From: Congeria kusceri
Taxonomy: Eukaryota; Mollusca; Bivalvia; Myida; Dreissenidae
Assembly: GCA_027627225.1 (NCBI GenBank)
Contig: JAPFQT010000393.1
Location: 62,001-126,000 of the forward strand
DNA length: 64,000 bases
Direction of reading: 5' to 3'
In this document: positions 24,733-37,013 of the stretch, piece by piece
Position numbering within the stretch: the stretch's first letter is position 1
How the letters are laid out: each line of letters opens with the position of its first letter
Notes under the pieces: generated by a model
Databases searched by the model: none
Seen by the model: the letters and a program-made list of their open reading frames with translations, nothing else
Told to the model about the DNA's origin: nothing
Made by a program: the position numbers and the translations under genes

Positions 24733-25842
24733 ATCTCAGAAGAGTTCGAACTAGGTCATATCGGGTAAAAAACTAGGTCAAGAGGCCAAATTGGAGAAAA
24801 AGCTTGTGAAAACTATAGAGGCTCCATTTATAGCCCAATAACAGTGGTCTCTCTCTGGTTTGGGGGAAGAGTACCTGTACCCTCAGGCAGGGGAATTTTA
24901 GCGTTGTTTTACACAGAAGGGGAATTGCGTCTTAGCAAATGAGTCAAAAATAAAAACTTAAATATATTTTTTAAAGCGCTTTATTTAGTCAAATTCTTTA
25001 CCTGACAACTTTATTCATGAAAATTATCAATAAATTGAATATTATATTAACTAGTCAAATTTTAAGCATCTACGGTCTACCACTTGACCATTATAAATCA
25101 ATTTATAAGGTGGAGCAGATAATTTTTCATGCAATTTAATAGTTTTTCACTTCCGATTTTTTAAATAGTTTTTTGACTTCCAATTTTTAACCTTAATTGA
25201 TTTTGTTAAACTACCTATACTATACAGTAATAAACTGTGCTTTCGACTGTAAGACACGGTATTTGTGCTTGTTTGCTTCACCTGTTTTAAGCACAAGCCA
25301 TTTTCCCCCCAAAAAATTTACTGTTCCTGGCAAATAAGCTAGTGCTTAACTGTATATAAATGAAGTTATATTATGAAAGCACAAATAAGCGGAAACCAGA
25401 CAAGTCAAAACGGTCATTTAAAATGTGATCTTATCGTTAACCATTTGTAACGGTGCTTAAGTAAATTTGATCCCCGAAAATTACTCCCATAAACAAATGA
25501 AATCAAATTCGATGGCAGTTCATTAAGGGGGAATTTTGGTCTGAAATGGGGGAAAAATATATACTTTTTCTTTGAGGGAATGATGCCGAATTTCGGCATC
25601 AAAACACAGAGATCGAGACCCCTGAATAATCATGAAACTTGCTCAGAACGTTTGTCCCAATTATATCTAGGACAAGTTCGAAACTGGGTCACATGGGGTC
25701 AAAAGTTAGATCACCAGGCCAAATTGAAAAAACGCTTTTGAACACTCTAGAGGCCATATCCTTAGCTTACTCTTCATGAGAACAATTTATTTCCTTTGCC
25801 CCTCAGGTGACCAACCTAGGGCCTTATGTCCCTCTTGTTTAA
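24733..25842 (+). repeat. 5'-truncated family 1 element split by an insertion
   Basis: Parts 24733-24841 and 25625-25842 are one family 1 copy: the break falls inside the conserved string GCCCAATAATCATGAAACTT, and the second part ends with the usual CTCAGGTGACCAACCTAGGGCC...CTCTTGTT. The head is missing. The insertion is described at 24842-25624. Confidence 0.8.
24842..25624. mobile_element. 783-bp non-autonomous DNA element nested in a family 1 repeat
   Basis: AATAA is present on both sides (24837-24841, 25625-25629) where the undisrupted repeat has it once, giving a 5-bp target duplication. The ends are CAGTGGTCTC and, reversed, CAGGGGTCTC: a 10-bp terminal inverted repeat with one mismatch. 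No transposase is encoded. The ends look hAT-like, but an 8-bp duplication would then be expected, so the superfamily is open. Confidence 0.75.
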
Positions 25843-26097
25843 TGTTCATAGTTAATGTGAAAATGTATCATACAGGATTTGCTCATGCCTCTTCCTACCT
25901 AAATTGTGTTGGTCCTTCGTTCATTTAACACTACTACTGCATTGGGGAATACTTTGTTGAAAATGACTGTATTTGATGGTTCAGTTACAGATACCAGAAT
26001 CAGAAGAAGGTTAAATAAAATAAAACACTCTGCGTATAGTATCTTTAAGTATATAAATTTAGTTGCAAAGCATATCATATCTCTTGCGACTGACTTC

Positions 26098-26265
26098 ATA
26101 TTGGAATGTGAAAGCAATTGTTTACGCACAGTACAATCACAGATTTATTAAGATATTTGTCTTTAATATATCTTTGGCACGAAGTTACCAGTGCTACTTT
26201 GATAAAAAATGAGACAAGTTTAGCTGAAATAATATGCCTTAAAAATTCTATGGTCCAATTCTGAT
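26098..26265 (+). repeat. Diverged duplicate of 13801-13985
   Basis: See the partner copy. Nothing gene-like is conserved between them. Confidence 0.6.
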
Positions 26266-26594
26266 ATTTGAAATCTTACCAGTAGACCCTACAAAATATC
26301 GAAAAGCTCGAAAAATGAGATTCCCCTCCCCAGTGAATTCCTTTGTGTCAAATAGCCCTGATCAAATAACCACAAGTGTTGTTATACAAAATCTTTCACT
26401 ATATACACATTAATTTAAATTTTAATTGGATATTTAAGAATATGTGAATAGGGTTATATCCATTCATCTTCAAAAAAACAGCAAACTTTGGTATACACAA
26501 TTTTCCATTAAGTGCACCTTTAGTTAAAATATTTTCAATAGGATACCGGTACTTGTATTTAAGCAAATATACCAAGGATTATGCCCATGCACAT

Positions 26595-26895
26595 TGGCTT
26601 TGTAAACTTCTGATCAACATTATATACCATTTTGAAAAAAACTCTTTGAGAGACACATTTCAGAGATTACAGATTGTTGAGTGGTAAGAGGTGTTCACGA
26701 GCCAATTCTCATGATTCTGCTCTTTTGAAATACAACCTATTGAAATGCCTTTAATTAGATTGTACTTCAAGACCTAAACAATTCATGTCCAAACCGATGA
26801 AAGCCTTGATTGAAATCGTTGTAATGGTTGTAATATTGGAACTATTTCAGTAGGCAATTCCAAAATGTCTTGCAGTTCAAAGATTTTAGGAGGAA
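26595..26895 (+). repeat. Diverged duplicate of 38070-38235
   Basis: Shared blocks are TGATCAA.ATTATAT, AACTCTTTG, ATTGAAATGC, GACCTAA.C.ATTCATGTC, GGCAATTC.AAAATGTCTTGCA and GATTTTAGG.GGAATCTT. The frames here at 26783-27050 are not kept in the partner. Confidence 0.6.
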
Positions 26896-27398
26896 TCTTT
26901 ATTTCAAGATTCACTGAAGATATGCAATCACGCGTGGTATTTAAAGCAGCAGTCCATAAATATGTTGAAAAAATGAAACTGCAGAAATTGTTTCTAATGG
27001 ACATCTTACCGATCAAAATACAAAACAACGCATTGAAATCAGTAAAATAATACAGTTTTTGTAACTTTTTTTAGTTTTGTTTCTGTATGCGATAGCTGGT
27101 GATGCCTCTGGAGTAAATCAGCATGTACATGAGTGTGTATTCTGTTCGGACAAAGTGTTTTCGAACATAGACATTATAAATCGCATTTTGTAAATTATAA
27201 ACAGTTTTCATTTGAATAAACGGCATTTACGTTCGTTAGAACTTATGCCAATTTAAGATGTATTGAATTATATTCATAGGACTGCGGCTTTAATCTTAGA
27301 AGAAGAATAACTTTATTCCAAACAGTAAGCACAAGCCCATCCATTCAAACATTTATAAAAAAATAATGAACATATAAACATGCATCTTAATCATTGTC

Positions 27399-27895
27399 AG
27401 GCCAACCTTAAAAAAGTGTTTGTTTGCCATTGCCTACCCAAGGTTGCTGGTAACGGGTAGTTAGGTAGGCAATATATATATATATTTTTTTTTATTGCAA
27501 ATTTATTATCTATTTAGAGTCAGAATATAGCGTATAACACAGACGTTGCATTTGATAATAAAATTAAGTGTCTGTTGATATGACGAGAGCTTGCTAGCAA
27601 TAATCTTTAATTAGACAATGAATGCCGAAAAACAGTCTGTAGTTTTCACAAGTTTGATAAAACATGATAAGAATTGCATTTTGATATGACATATTGAAAT
27701 ACAAGGACCAAGCTTATACAGTTAATTTGTTAACCCAGTAGAAAACGACCAAACTGGAAGAAGAGCGAGCTTTAATTTAACACAAAGAAAATATAGAATA
27801 TTTGGAATAAAAAAAACTGGTTTGATTTAACAAAGAAAAAACTGTTTGAGTCGTAGGTAGGCAATGGCAAACAAAGTTAATTTTAATGTTGGCCT
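27399..27895. mobile_element. 497-bp element with about 42-bp terminal inverted repeats
   Basis: The left end AGGCCAACCTTAAAAAAG + TGTTTGTTTGCCATTGCCTA matches the reversed right end AGGCCAACATTAAAATTAAC + TTTGTTTGCCATTGCCTACC over about 42 bp with a few mismatches. The interior is AT-rich with a (TA)n run and no transposase. No clear target duplication was found. Confidence 0.75.
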
Positions 27896-27954
27896 TACAT
27901 AAACATATCAAATGACAAATATATGTACGATTTTTTCGAAAAAAAATGTACATG

Positions 27955-29820
27955 AATGTATCATGGTATCATGGCTTGACCTGAAAATGTATGTGCTATT
28001 TATATGTATTTATAATTTGGTAGTCCATTTAGGGGTGTTGAGATGGAAACAAGAAATGTCTTTAAAAAAGACAATCGGCGTTGAAATCAATAATAAGATG
28101 TCATTTAAAAATTACCTAAACAGACGGCCAAGATGTCCCCAGATTTTTTGGTACCCACCAATATTAGGAGACTTATTGGACCCCAGATTTTTCGGACACT
28201 ATAAGAAAACTTCCTCGGACCCAAAAGTTAAATCGTTATGATCTATGCCGTGATTAAACCAATCATTCAGCTCCATGTCTACACCAGTGATATATGAATG
28301 ACCAAAATAATTTGGTTTAACATAATTGTTACCTGACTTTGTCGAGCCAATTTAACCAATTAACGATGTAGGAAAATAATTTCGGCATTGAATTAAAATT
28401 ATTATGTATCAGTCGAGTATATAGAGTTATTTTTAGTACGGGTAATATACCATTCATGTTAGTTATCTAATATAAAAACGATTTGAGGTCAAATAAGCAT
28501 TTATACTGTGTATCCTAATAACAAGCAGTAGTCAGGGAACATTCGGCGATTTTTGAAATGTTAAGACTTTTGATAACGCAAACATAAAAATTCATGAACT
28601 ATGCCAATTTTAAATTATATTAGTAGAACTATGATACATCAAGGGTTCCTGTGTATAAATAGTTATGCAAATTGTGTATTCATGCTACGCGAATAGCAAT
28701 TCCGAATCATCTTTCATAACATTTTATCTATAGAAAATGTAGCATCTTTTTACAGATTAAATAACATCTACACGAGAAGTTGATAGAAAGATGTAATTAT
28801 AAATAATCGTTAATAAATAATAGCCACAATTTTAATTCAAATTAAAAGTAAGTTTATCAATATAAATTCCCCATTTACTGAAATTTTAGGTTTATGATTC
28901 TCTGAACGCTATTATTGATGCATGTACGAGTATATTAACACAGCTATATACAACGGCTGCTAGCTACGCGCGGTATTTTTAGAATGAAACTACTGTTTCT
29001 GGAATGTGATGAACTCGGTAGAATCAATGGGCTACATAGAACGGCAACTCTATGAATGAGATTTATAAATGGGAACATTGCACAATTGCTATTTATAGAG
29101 CTACCGCTTATATAAATGTAGGCTAAACAAAATAGTTATTTTGTTAAGTGAATGAATATAGCATCATGTTTATGGTATACAATGAGAAAATACGTTCCTA
29201 ATTAGCCTCAGTTCTAGAGTATATGTCGAGAATATGTTTATAACTTCATTTTAACTTTAATTTAGCCGCTTATGTAAACAATTATGTAAATTTTGTATCC
29301 CCAAAAGTATGCAACAGTTATTGGTTTACATTAAACCATTGTTTGAAGTTTGCATTCCCTACAATTAGAAAATTTGCCAAACTCTATTCGCATTCAATTT
29401 TCTCGCTGCATAATTATCGCAATAAATCTAGTTTAAAAGTAATCTTAGACAGCTACGTCGAAAAACATCATAGCGTTTAAAGTTGTTATTTCAGCCATGC
29501 TGTAGACAGTCTATTGAGTATACAGATATTTTGAAACCATTATGGTATCAGTTGTGGAGGAAAAGCAGTGCGCAATAAAATTCTCTTTTTGGTACAGGTC
29601 TGCGGTTTATTGTTTAAATAAGAACTGGAGAGTGTAATCATAGTGTAATTATGTGCCATTTGTCATTGCAGCATAGTGTAGTGTTCCTGATTCCTGTCAC
29701 AAAATATTTATAAAATAAACAACAACTACAGATTATTTGGAAATGAGAGCTTGTCAACATACCGAAAATAATTGTGTATCCTCGGTGTCACTTGAGTGCT
29801 TGTAATGCATTAATAGACCA
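27955..29820 (+). repeat. Region duplicated at 38443-39740
   Basis: 27955-28060 and 29465-29820 match 39283-39372 and 39378-39740 in the same strand (ATCATGGTATCATGGC.TGACCTGAAAA; GTTTCAGCCA, GTGGAGG.AAAGCAGTGC.CAATAA). 28045-28238 matches 38443-38643 in the opposite strand. In the 28-kb copy about 1.4 kb separates blocks that are adjacent in the 39-kb copy. The frame at 27912-28241 lies in this repeat and is not a supported gene. Confidence 0.65.
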
Positions 29821-30144
29821 TTATTAATACATTATTTCGAATAGCTTGACAACTGTGATAGCCCTCCCCAGCAAATTCCTTTGTGTAAAATTGTTCCGCT
29901 GAACTAGACAATAGATTTGTAATACCTTCGGGTATGTTCGTGAAATGTAAGTTACTTACAGGTTATGAATAAATGTGTTAGATTAAAAATTTACAGCTGT
30001 ATAATTGGGACAAGTTAATGTGTTTCCTTTCCTAAGACTGGCCATGGTTTCATATCCCTTCTAAATGGCAATTTAAATTACTTGCTCTTACATACGCTAT
30101 GAAAAATATATCCGACTTAGAGCACAGATAGTAAATAGTTTGCT

Positions 30145-30335
30145 TTACTGTATGGAAAACAACTGACAAAGACCTATATTGTAAGAAAAGACCAGAATTA
30201 TTGTCCCTTGACAACCAAAGTGCTCCCTTCATGGTCATTTTGTGTAGCAATTTGCCAGCAGCATTCCTATATGAGAAACAACAATGGACAAACACGGTAT
30301 TAGCCATTTAATTATAAAAATTTCCTCATCAATTT
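30145..30335 (+). repeat. Diverged duplicate of 17932-18160
   Basis: See the partner copy. Confidence 0.65.
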
Positions 30336-30372
30336 TGTATAGTAACAACAACATCTACCACTTATACAGTAG

Positions 30373-31487
30373 TTATGCCCCCCCATCAAAGATGGCGAGG
30401 AAATTGGTTAATGTCGGTCTGTCTGTCGGTTGGTTGGTAGACCACTTCTGTTTCCGTGTCTCGTTTTCCTTACTCCAAGTTAAATAGTTGTTATCCGATC
30501 CTAACCAAACTTCATGAACATTTTTATCGGCATAAAATCTCAGCCAGGTTTGATATTCAGCCGAATTGCCCCAGGATTTGTGGAGTTATGGTACTTGAAT
30601 TATCTAAAATTGGCCATTTTAGCGGTTACGCTCTCTAATGCCCCGGTCAAAAATAAATAACTGCCACCGGACTGCATCTGATGGTGCCCTTCAGGAAGCC
30701 GTTCCGATCGGGCGGTGGCAGCTGAAAATTGTGCTTATCGGATGCTGCCCGTCAAAGTTCAAGAAATACTTAGAAAGTTAACGGCGATTTATTTCGGAGT
30801 CAGAGAGTTCCAGAACACTTCAGACCGGCACCGTTTAATTGCAGGACTGCATTTTCTTGGATCGGCGGTGGCCATGCGATTTTTCTACTTTAAAACCATC
30901 CTACAATTTCAACGGCAAAACATGTGGGCGCCCGGAAAGGCACAGACTGATGTACAGTTACCGTCTTGGTATTGGGCGGTGCCTATACAGGCACTGGCAG
31001 GCCCTTGTATTGTCGGGCGATGACTTACATTGACTGGATACCTTTTTCAATACATTTTAGTTGCATTCATCTACCATCCTGCGCGGCGACCGTCCTATTC
31101 ACATATTCACTGCACGGGTGCTGTCCAGTCATCGGCCGGTAACCGCTTCTTGCTCAAACAGCTTGTTCCCCATGAAAATCATGTTTGTTAAAATCTGATA
31201 GCGTCGTTCTATTTGTGATCAAGGCATTAGTCCAACAGTTTTCATTTAATCTAACCAAACTTTATGAAATTATTTGAGGTTATAGTATCATTGCCAAGTT
31301 TGATGATCAACCAAAACACCCCCAGGAACTGCAGAGTTACATGGAGTTGATTTTTAAAAAATTGTCCTTTTAAGCAGTTTTCGCTCCCTGTGTCCAACAG
31401 TTCTTTTCCGATCACCACCAAACTTGATATTTAAAAGATTGCTTATAACCTAGAGGGGGCATAACTGCTTTACAAACAGCTCTTGTT
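30373..31487 (+). repeat. Family 2 hairpin-headed element (TATGCCCCC...GGGGGCATA), interrupted
   Basis: The head TATGCCCCCCCATCAAAGATGG includes a CCATC/GATGG hairpin and is followed by GTCGGTCTGTCTGTCGG. The tail GGGGGCATAACTGCTTTACA...CTCTTGTT complements the start. The body (CCAACAGTTTTCATT, TTTGATGATCAA, CTGCAGAGTTA) matches 44455-44902. The 30638-31227 block is a foreign insertion. The frame 30715-31023 belongs to that insertion and has no known domain. Confidence 0.75.
30638..31227. mobile_element. 590-bp non-autonomous element nested in a family 2 repeat, TA target
   Basis: TA flanks both ends (30636-30637, 31228-31229). The ends are ATGCCCCGGTCAAAAATAAA and, reversed, ATGCCTTGATCACAAATAGA: 15 of 20 positions agree. 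The related undisrupted copy near 44678 reads straight across the insertion point (CTCTAAGTCCAACAG). The interior is GC-rich with a CTGCCACCG/CGGTGGCAG palindrome at 30661-30721. A TA target fits the Tc1/mariner group, but there is no transposase to confirm it. Confidence 0.75.
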
Positions 31488-33926
31488 ATTAACTGTGGTG
31501 TGTTGATTTTATCCACCACCTTTTCTTGTCTCTAATAACCATTATTTAACATGTATGATCGTGTTCTTCAGTTTCGTTGTAATCAGTTATAATATTCATT
31601 ATTAATTACTTATCTGTCAAGAAATTCACAACTTTATGTGCGGTTTTAGAAATATTACATTTCCAAAATTCGAACATTGAACATATTCAACATGTTTTCT
31701 GTAATATTGCCCCTGATCAATAAAATAAACCATTTATATTGTCTGAGGTTTGTTGCACTAGCAAATTTACCATTTACTTTTTGAAATACAATGAATTGAA
31801 TGCTTTCAGTGTCTACTACGCTTCACCACCTATTCAAGACCTCAGCATTCATAACAAAATTGAATATTATTATTTGTGTACCTTTGATTTAAAGGGGTGT
31901 GTTGACAGCATTGCATTGTATATAAACATAGAGCTGAACTTTGTAAACTCAACTTGCTTAAAAAATAAAGTTCAGGATATCTCCAAAAATAATTGCCAAC
32001 TTTTTTCCTTCTTTATTTATATAAACTTAATATTGTTATCTCGAAGTTTTAACATGAATTTCTGGTTATGTTGAAGAGGTTTTCTGTCCTTACAAGTATT
32101 TCCACACTTATTTCTATCTGTTTATCGAAGTGTTGACGCCTGTGACAGTATCGAGCCACAACCAAGTTTGTCTCACATCACAAACATCTCAACACATATT
32201 TTAACAAGTATTTGTGAACTTTAATGGAATTAGTTACAACTGGTTTACAGTTCAGTATATGCATACCGGATGGCAATGTTTTATTGCAATTTCATGAACA
32301 TTTAGACAAATACTTCTAAAAAGCCTCTTTTTGGAACTGCTGATATCTCAAAGTCGTTTGTGAGCTCTCGGCGACTTTGAGATATCGAAGTTCAGCTGTA
32401 TATTAAAACGAGACAATTTCCTGTTATTTACATAATATTGATGAAAAGGGTATACAGTAGAACCTGTCTAAACTGAACAGCGTCGGGACTGGGCCGATCG
32501 TTCGGTTTTCAGAGGTGTTTGGTTTACCAAGATTTTTTATTAAATATCATTTCCCTGTAAAAATGTACATTCTTTTTTATATGTTAATTCGAGTATATAA
32601 GACAACAACATTTTAATGTTAACATTATTATTTATTTTTGTGTTATTTGCACGTAAAAAGGTATAGTTGTACATTAAACGACAATGAAGGAACAAGGTCC
32701 GTTAAGGGTCGAATTTTGCCTATAAAATTGACGATTTTTAAATTTTATTTACTAACAGAATCATTGGTGCATATAGTTAAATTATGACATACCCGTAATG
32801 TTGACATGGCTATCGAACCACAGCGAGCATGTGTTTCTTCGAAAACAACGATTTTTGGTCTCTTTTATCACATTTGTTGTCAAATTTAGCTATCAGCTTA
32901 TGTATTAACCAAAATGATTTTGTCAAATAAATAAATTATTTTGGTTTGTCTTTTTGAAATTGTTGTTATATTTTTGGTTAACGCATGCGCTGTTGGTAAA
33001 AAATTTTGATTTAATTATTAAACAGACAACTTGGCACATGGCACAGATATGTCAACTCACTAGCAAATCATTGTCAATGGTTTATGAGCTGAACACCAGT
33101 ACCCCACCAAAATATTCCAGCCAAAACTCAAGTGCATTCAACCGTGTCAATCGACTATTTGCGCTGATGTACTTTTGCTACTAAATCAATCAAGAGCATT
33201 ACCGGTAGGTTCGTCTAGCTTTTATTGTCACATATTGGTTTATATTTTAACGTAAATACTTGCTAGAGCCTAGAGCTGATAAAACATCTTGATAAATCTG
33301 ATTTAATATAATACAACATGCATTACTTATAGATATATCAGATTTTGTAGCACACACGTACAGTTGGAGATGCTTTTCAATTTTCAATTAATAGAATTGT
33401 GATTTTCCTTGCTCCAAATACGGCATTTACCAGCACATTCCAATTTCCATGACATTGCTCGAAATACAACGTATTGAAGCAAGGACATACATGTACACTA
33501 ACACACTGTAGCCTTTACACTCCATTTTCTTTTTATTTAGAGAAAATTATGTCAAATATTTATAAATAATTGCATTTGTAAAATTTTATCGAAACATCTG
33601 ATACCATAGATCCAATGTCTCACACATTCAATCTGTTTTTTTCCAACTAAGTTTAAAGTTCGTTGTCAGTTGATTTAATATCTAGGTCAGAAATTATTTT
33701 CCAATTATTGTGATGATTCTATTATGTCATATAACTGACCTATAATTACAGTAAGGTTGTAGCGCGATCAATAGGTTCATGTATTTAAGCTTTATGATTT
33801 TACAATAAAGATACACTTAAAATAAATCTTATTCGTCTTAAAATAGCAAACACCCACGCGTTTAATGAGTTTTATCACTTCGTAATGTATATACCTGAAT
33901 ATAAAATATACATGTATAGTTATTTT
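31488..33926. other. No gene seen; one strong hairpin (32342-32386)
   Basis: AT-rich sequence. GATATCTCAAAGTCG at 32342-32356 is perfectly complementary to CGACTTTGAGATATC at 32372-32386 across a 15-base loop. At 32455 CAGTAGAACCTGTC resembles a pogo/Tc1-type end, but no partner end was found. Open frames here (31739-32074, 32954-33184) show no recognised domain. Confidence 0.5.
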
Positions 33927-34743
33927 TATGCCCCCGGCATCTTGATGCAGGAGGCATATAGTGATTGTCCTGTCCGTCCGTCCATCCTTCCGTCCATCTG
34001 TCCTTTCGTCCATCCGTGACAAGGTTAAGTAGATTTTACTGTTTCGTCTAGCATCCAAACCGCTTACTACAACACTTAGATACTTACACAGTTGTTGCTT
34101 ATGACCATTTCCTATCCACCCATATCACCCAACCTCACTTTGACATTGACCTTATTTGCACTTATAATAATTCAAAAGCGCCGTTTCATGGTTAACTAGA
34201 TTTTGCCGTTTGGTCTAGCACCAACACCGCTTACTACAACACTTGGATATTTAGACAGTTATTACTTATGACCGTTCCCAATCCACCCATTTCACCCAAC
34301 CTCACTTTGACCTTGACTTTGAACTAATTTGCACTTAGAATAATTCAAATTGGCTGTTCCATGGTTATCTAGATTTTACTGTTTTGTCTAGCAGCAACAG
34401 CGCTTACTACAACACTTGGATACTACTTATACAGTTGTTGTTTATGACCATCACTGATCCACCCATATCACCCAACCTCACTTTGACCTTGACCTTGATC
34501 TGATTTGGACTTACAAAAATTCAGAAGTGCCATTTCTTGGTTAATTAAATTTTACCGTTTCGTCTAGCACCAACACCGCTTACTACAAGACTTGGATATT
34601 TACACATTTGTTACTTATGACCGTTGCCATTCCACCCATATCACCCAACCTCACTTTGACCTTGACCTAATTTGAACTAAGAATGGGCTATCCAGCGCCA
34701 ACCGGGGGCACGTGTGTTTGTCAAACACAGAATCTTGTTTTTT
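33927..34743 (+). repeat. Family 3 hairpin-headed element with about 145-bp tandem units
   Basis: The head TATGCCCCCGGCATCTTGAT...GGCATA (33927-33958) folds as a nested hairpin, followed by CCGTCCGTCCATCC. About four units follow, each with GTTTCGTCTAGCACCAACAC, CGCTTACTACAACACTTGGA and ATCACCCAACCTCACTTTGA. The tail CCGGGGGCACGTGTGTTTGT at 34702-34721 begins with the complement of the head. Confidence 0.8.
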
Positions 34744-36178
34744 TCATTTATTTGTGTTTGTACATACGTGATGACCACATCCACGATGAATCTTGCATTT
34801 AGCGATATTTCAAGGACTCTGATCATTCGCGTGCGGGTTAAGAACAGACATTATGCCAAAAAGCTAGGTGTCTTCCTCCAAAAGTATACTTCAATAATAT
34901 ATCATATAGTTTGATTTGTAATATACCATCGGTTATATATGGAATACCATTTTTGCTTGCAATAGGCAATAAGGGCTCACCTTCTTTTACATAAATAAAT
35001 GCTATGACTTTTTAACATGTTTATTTAGTACGAAACAGTTCATGGCACTAAAATCCTGCTAATTGACTCTACATCGTCATGACTTTTAACGGAACCTCCG
35101 GTAGTAAAAAATATTGTGGGCACATATACCAGTGAACTAAATTGTGAGTGTATATAATCGAAAATGTACGATAAAATAATGAAGGTTAAACTTTGGTCAT
35201 ATCATAACAATAATATTGTGTATTTCTTACTGAATTCAGTTTAAGATCTTAGTTTGTTGCAAATTTTGTTATAGAAGAAAATCACCAGTGGGCAGCAAAT
35301 GTGAAAATGTATGTTGAATATGTATGTTGTCTATGACAACAAACAAATATAATACAACTTTGCACTGAATAAAAAAAGTTCTTCTTATTTAATTGTCTAT
35401 TAAGCAAAACACTCCACCTACTGACACTCTTTATATTTTATTTCCTGATGGGGAGCATCAGAAAGGCGCGTGCCATTCGGCACTCAGTTTTATAAATACC
35501 AGTTTTTGTAAAAACGAAACAAAAACGTTTTTGCGATGCCATGCGAGCAATTTATTAGTGAGTAGTGCAGCCATGACAAATATACGAGAGTAAATAATTA
35601 GGACAAAGATGAACATGTAGGTAAAATATTCAAGATTTATGCATCAAATGTCTCTTAATGTAAACTGACTGATCAGGAAAAAACAGAGACAGTGAACGCT
35701 GGAAACCCGTTTGTCAGGTGTCAGATCACGACCTGAATGTTGATGCTTATTCAATAGAACGTTATGCTCGTCTTTTCATGCACATCCTTAATATGAAATT
35801 AGTAATAAACTACACCTATTTTCTGTAACATTCAATAATACATGTTCGATGTGTATTACATGAGAACGTCTTGTAGAATGACTAGACAAAATATCTATCA
35901 AAATTTCCTCGTGCAATAACCAACCAATAGCAATCTCAGACTATAGCACGTAAGACAACAATTCCATGCTATACTTACAAAACGCATGAAATACATTTTC
36001 TTTCATTTATCCATTGCAACAGTTTCACCCTTTATGTCATGTTGTTCTGAAATGTTGTATATTTCTTTTTTCGCTAGTGGGGTTTGTGATTTATATCTTT
36101 ATAAAAACTGATTACATATATAATAAAATAAAAAACGAACCAAGTATTCGTTGTAAAACATCCCAATAAATAAATAAG
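34744..36178. other. No gene seen
   Basis: AT-rich; no exon or repeat recognised. Confidence 0.45.
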
Positions 36179-36480
36179 TTATCGTTGTTAAACTACCCAA
36201 TAAACAATGCAAAAAGGAGTCCCGATTCTGAGAAGAGCATAGTAAAAATTAGTTCCATTTACAATTGCAAAAGTATATTTCAAATCATGTTAGAATCGAA
36301 ATCGTTTTCGCATTATCGTTGTTTATCTGCCAATCAACAACTCTTTGTTATTCTGATGCAAGGCTATTGAAACACTTGGGCTAACGCCCTTGTGGTTTAA
36401 TTCCTACGCATGAGAACTCCAGATTGTTGTCTATTGGCCGATAAAGAACGATGAATCAAATTATTTCTTAATTAATACAT
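36179..36480 (-). repeat. Palindromic dispersed repeat, minus-strand copy
   Basis: Read in reverse it matches 24026-24335: GTTGTCTATTGGCCGATAAA, GCATCAG...CTGATGC arms, CTAACATG and the GTTTATTGGGTAGTTTAACA end are all present. Confidence 0.65.
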
Positions 36481-37013
36481 GGTCATGTTACTTTAATACT
36501 ATGAAAGTGCCACTGAAAATGGCAAGCGTTTATAAAGTTAAACAACATTTTAGCATTTTTTCTCCGATAGTTTATTGTGTTTTAACAGTATAAGGTATAT
36601 GCTGTTCATCTGTGAGCAGTTCTGCGTTACGGAAAGTTACCGCACATAGAAGTCCATACCATAATATGATGGGAAATACATGTATATTCTGCATACCATT
36701 AAATGCTGAATGTGTAACATGCACAACTGATCACGTTTTTCATCATCATTCAATTGAGATCAACATTAAAAAACTTTTGTACAAAAGTAAAGATTTCACA
36801 GTTCTCTTTGCGCTTCGAAATTTGGTAAATCGCTGTCAAACACCCATGCTTTTTATGCAGATGACCTGATGTTGTACACGTCAGCATATTATGATAATTT
36901 TTGCACACGAGATTTGCATGAAATCCATGTGCAGTTTAACTAATCTAAATAGAATTAGTGGTTACGTTGCGTGAGCAATAAAATTTGGATAGGCATTTCG
37001 GATTTCTATTTTA
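36481..37013. other. No gene seen
   Basis: AT-rich. The frame at 36612-36869 has no recognised domain. Confidence 0.4.

Noticed and set aside
32455..32480. CAGTAGAACCTGTC resembling a pogo/Tc1-type terminus
   Set aside because: No inverted partner or transposase could be found nearby.
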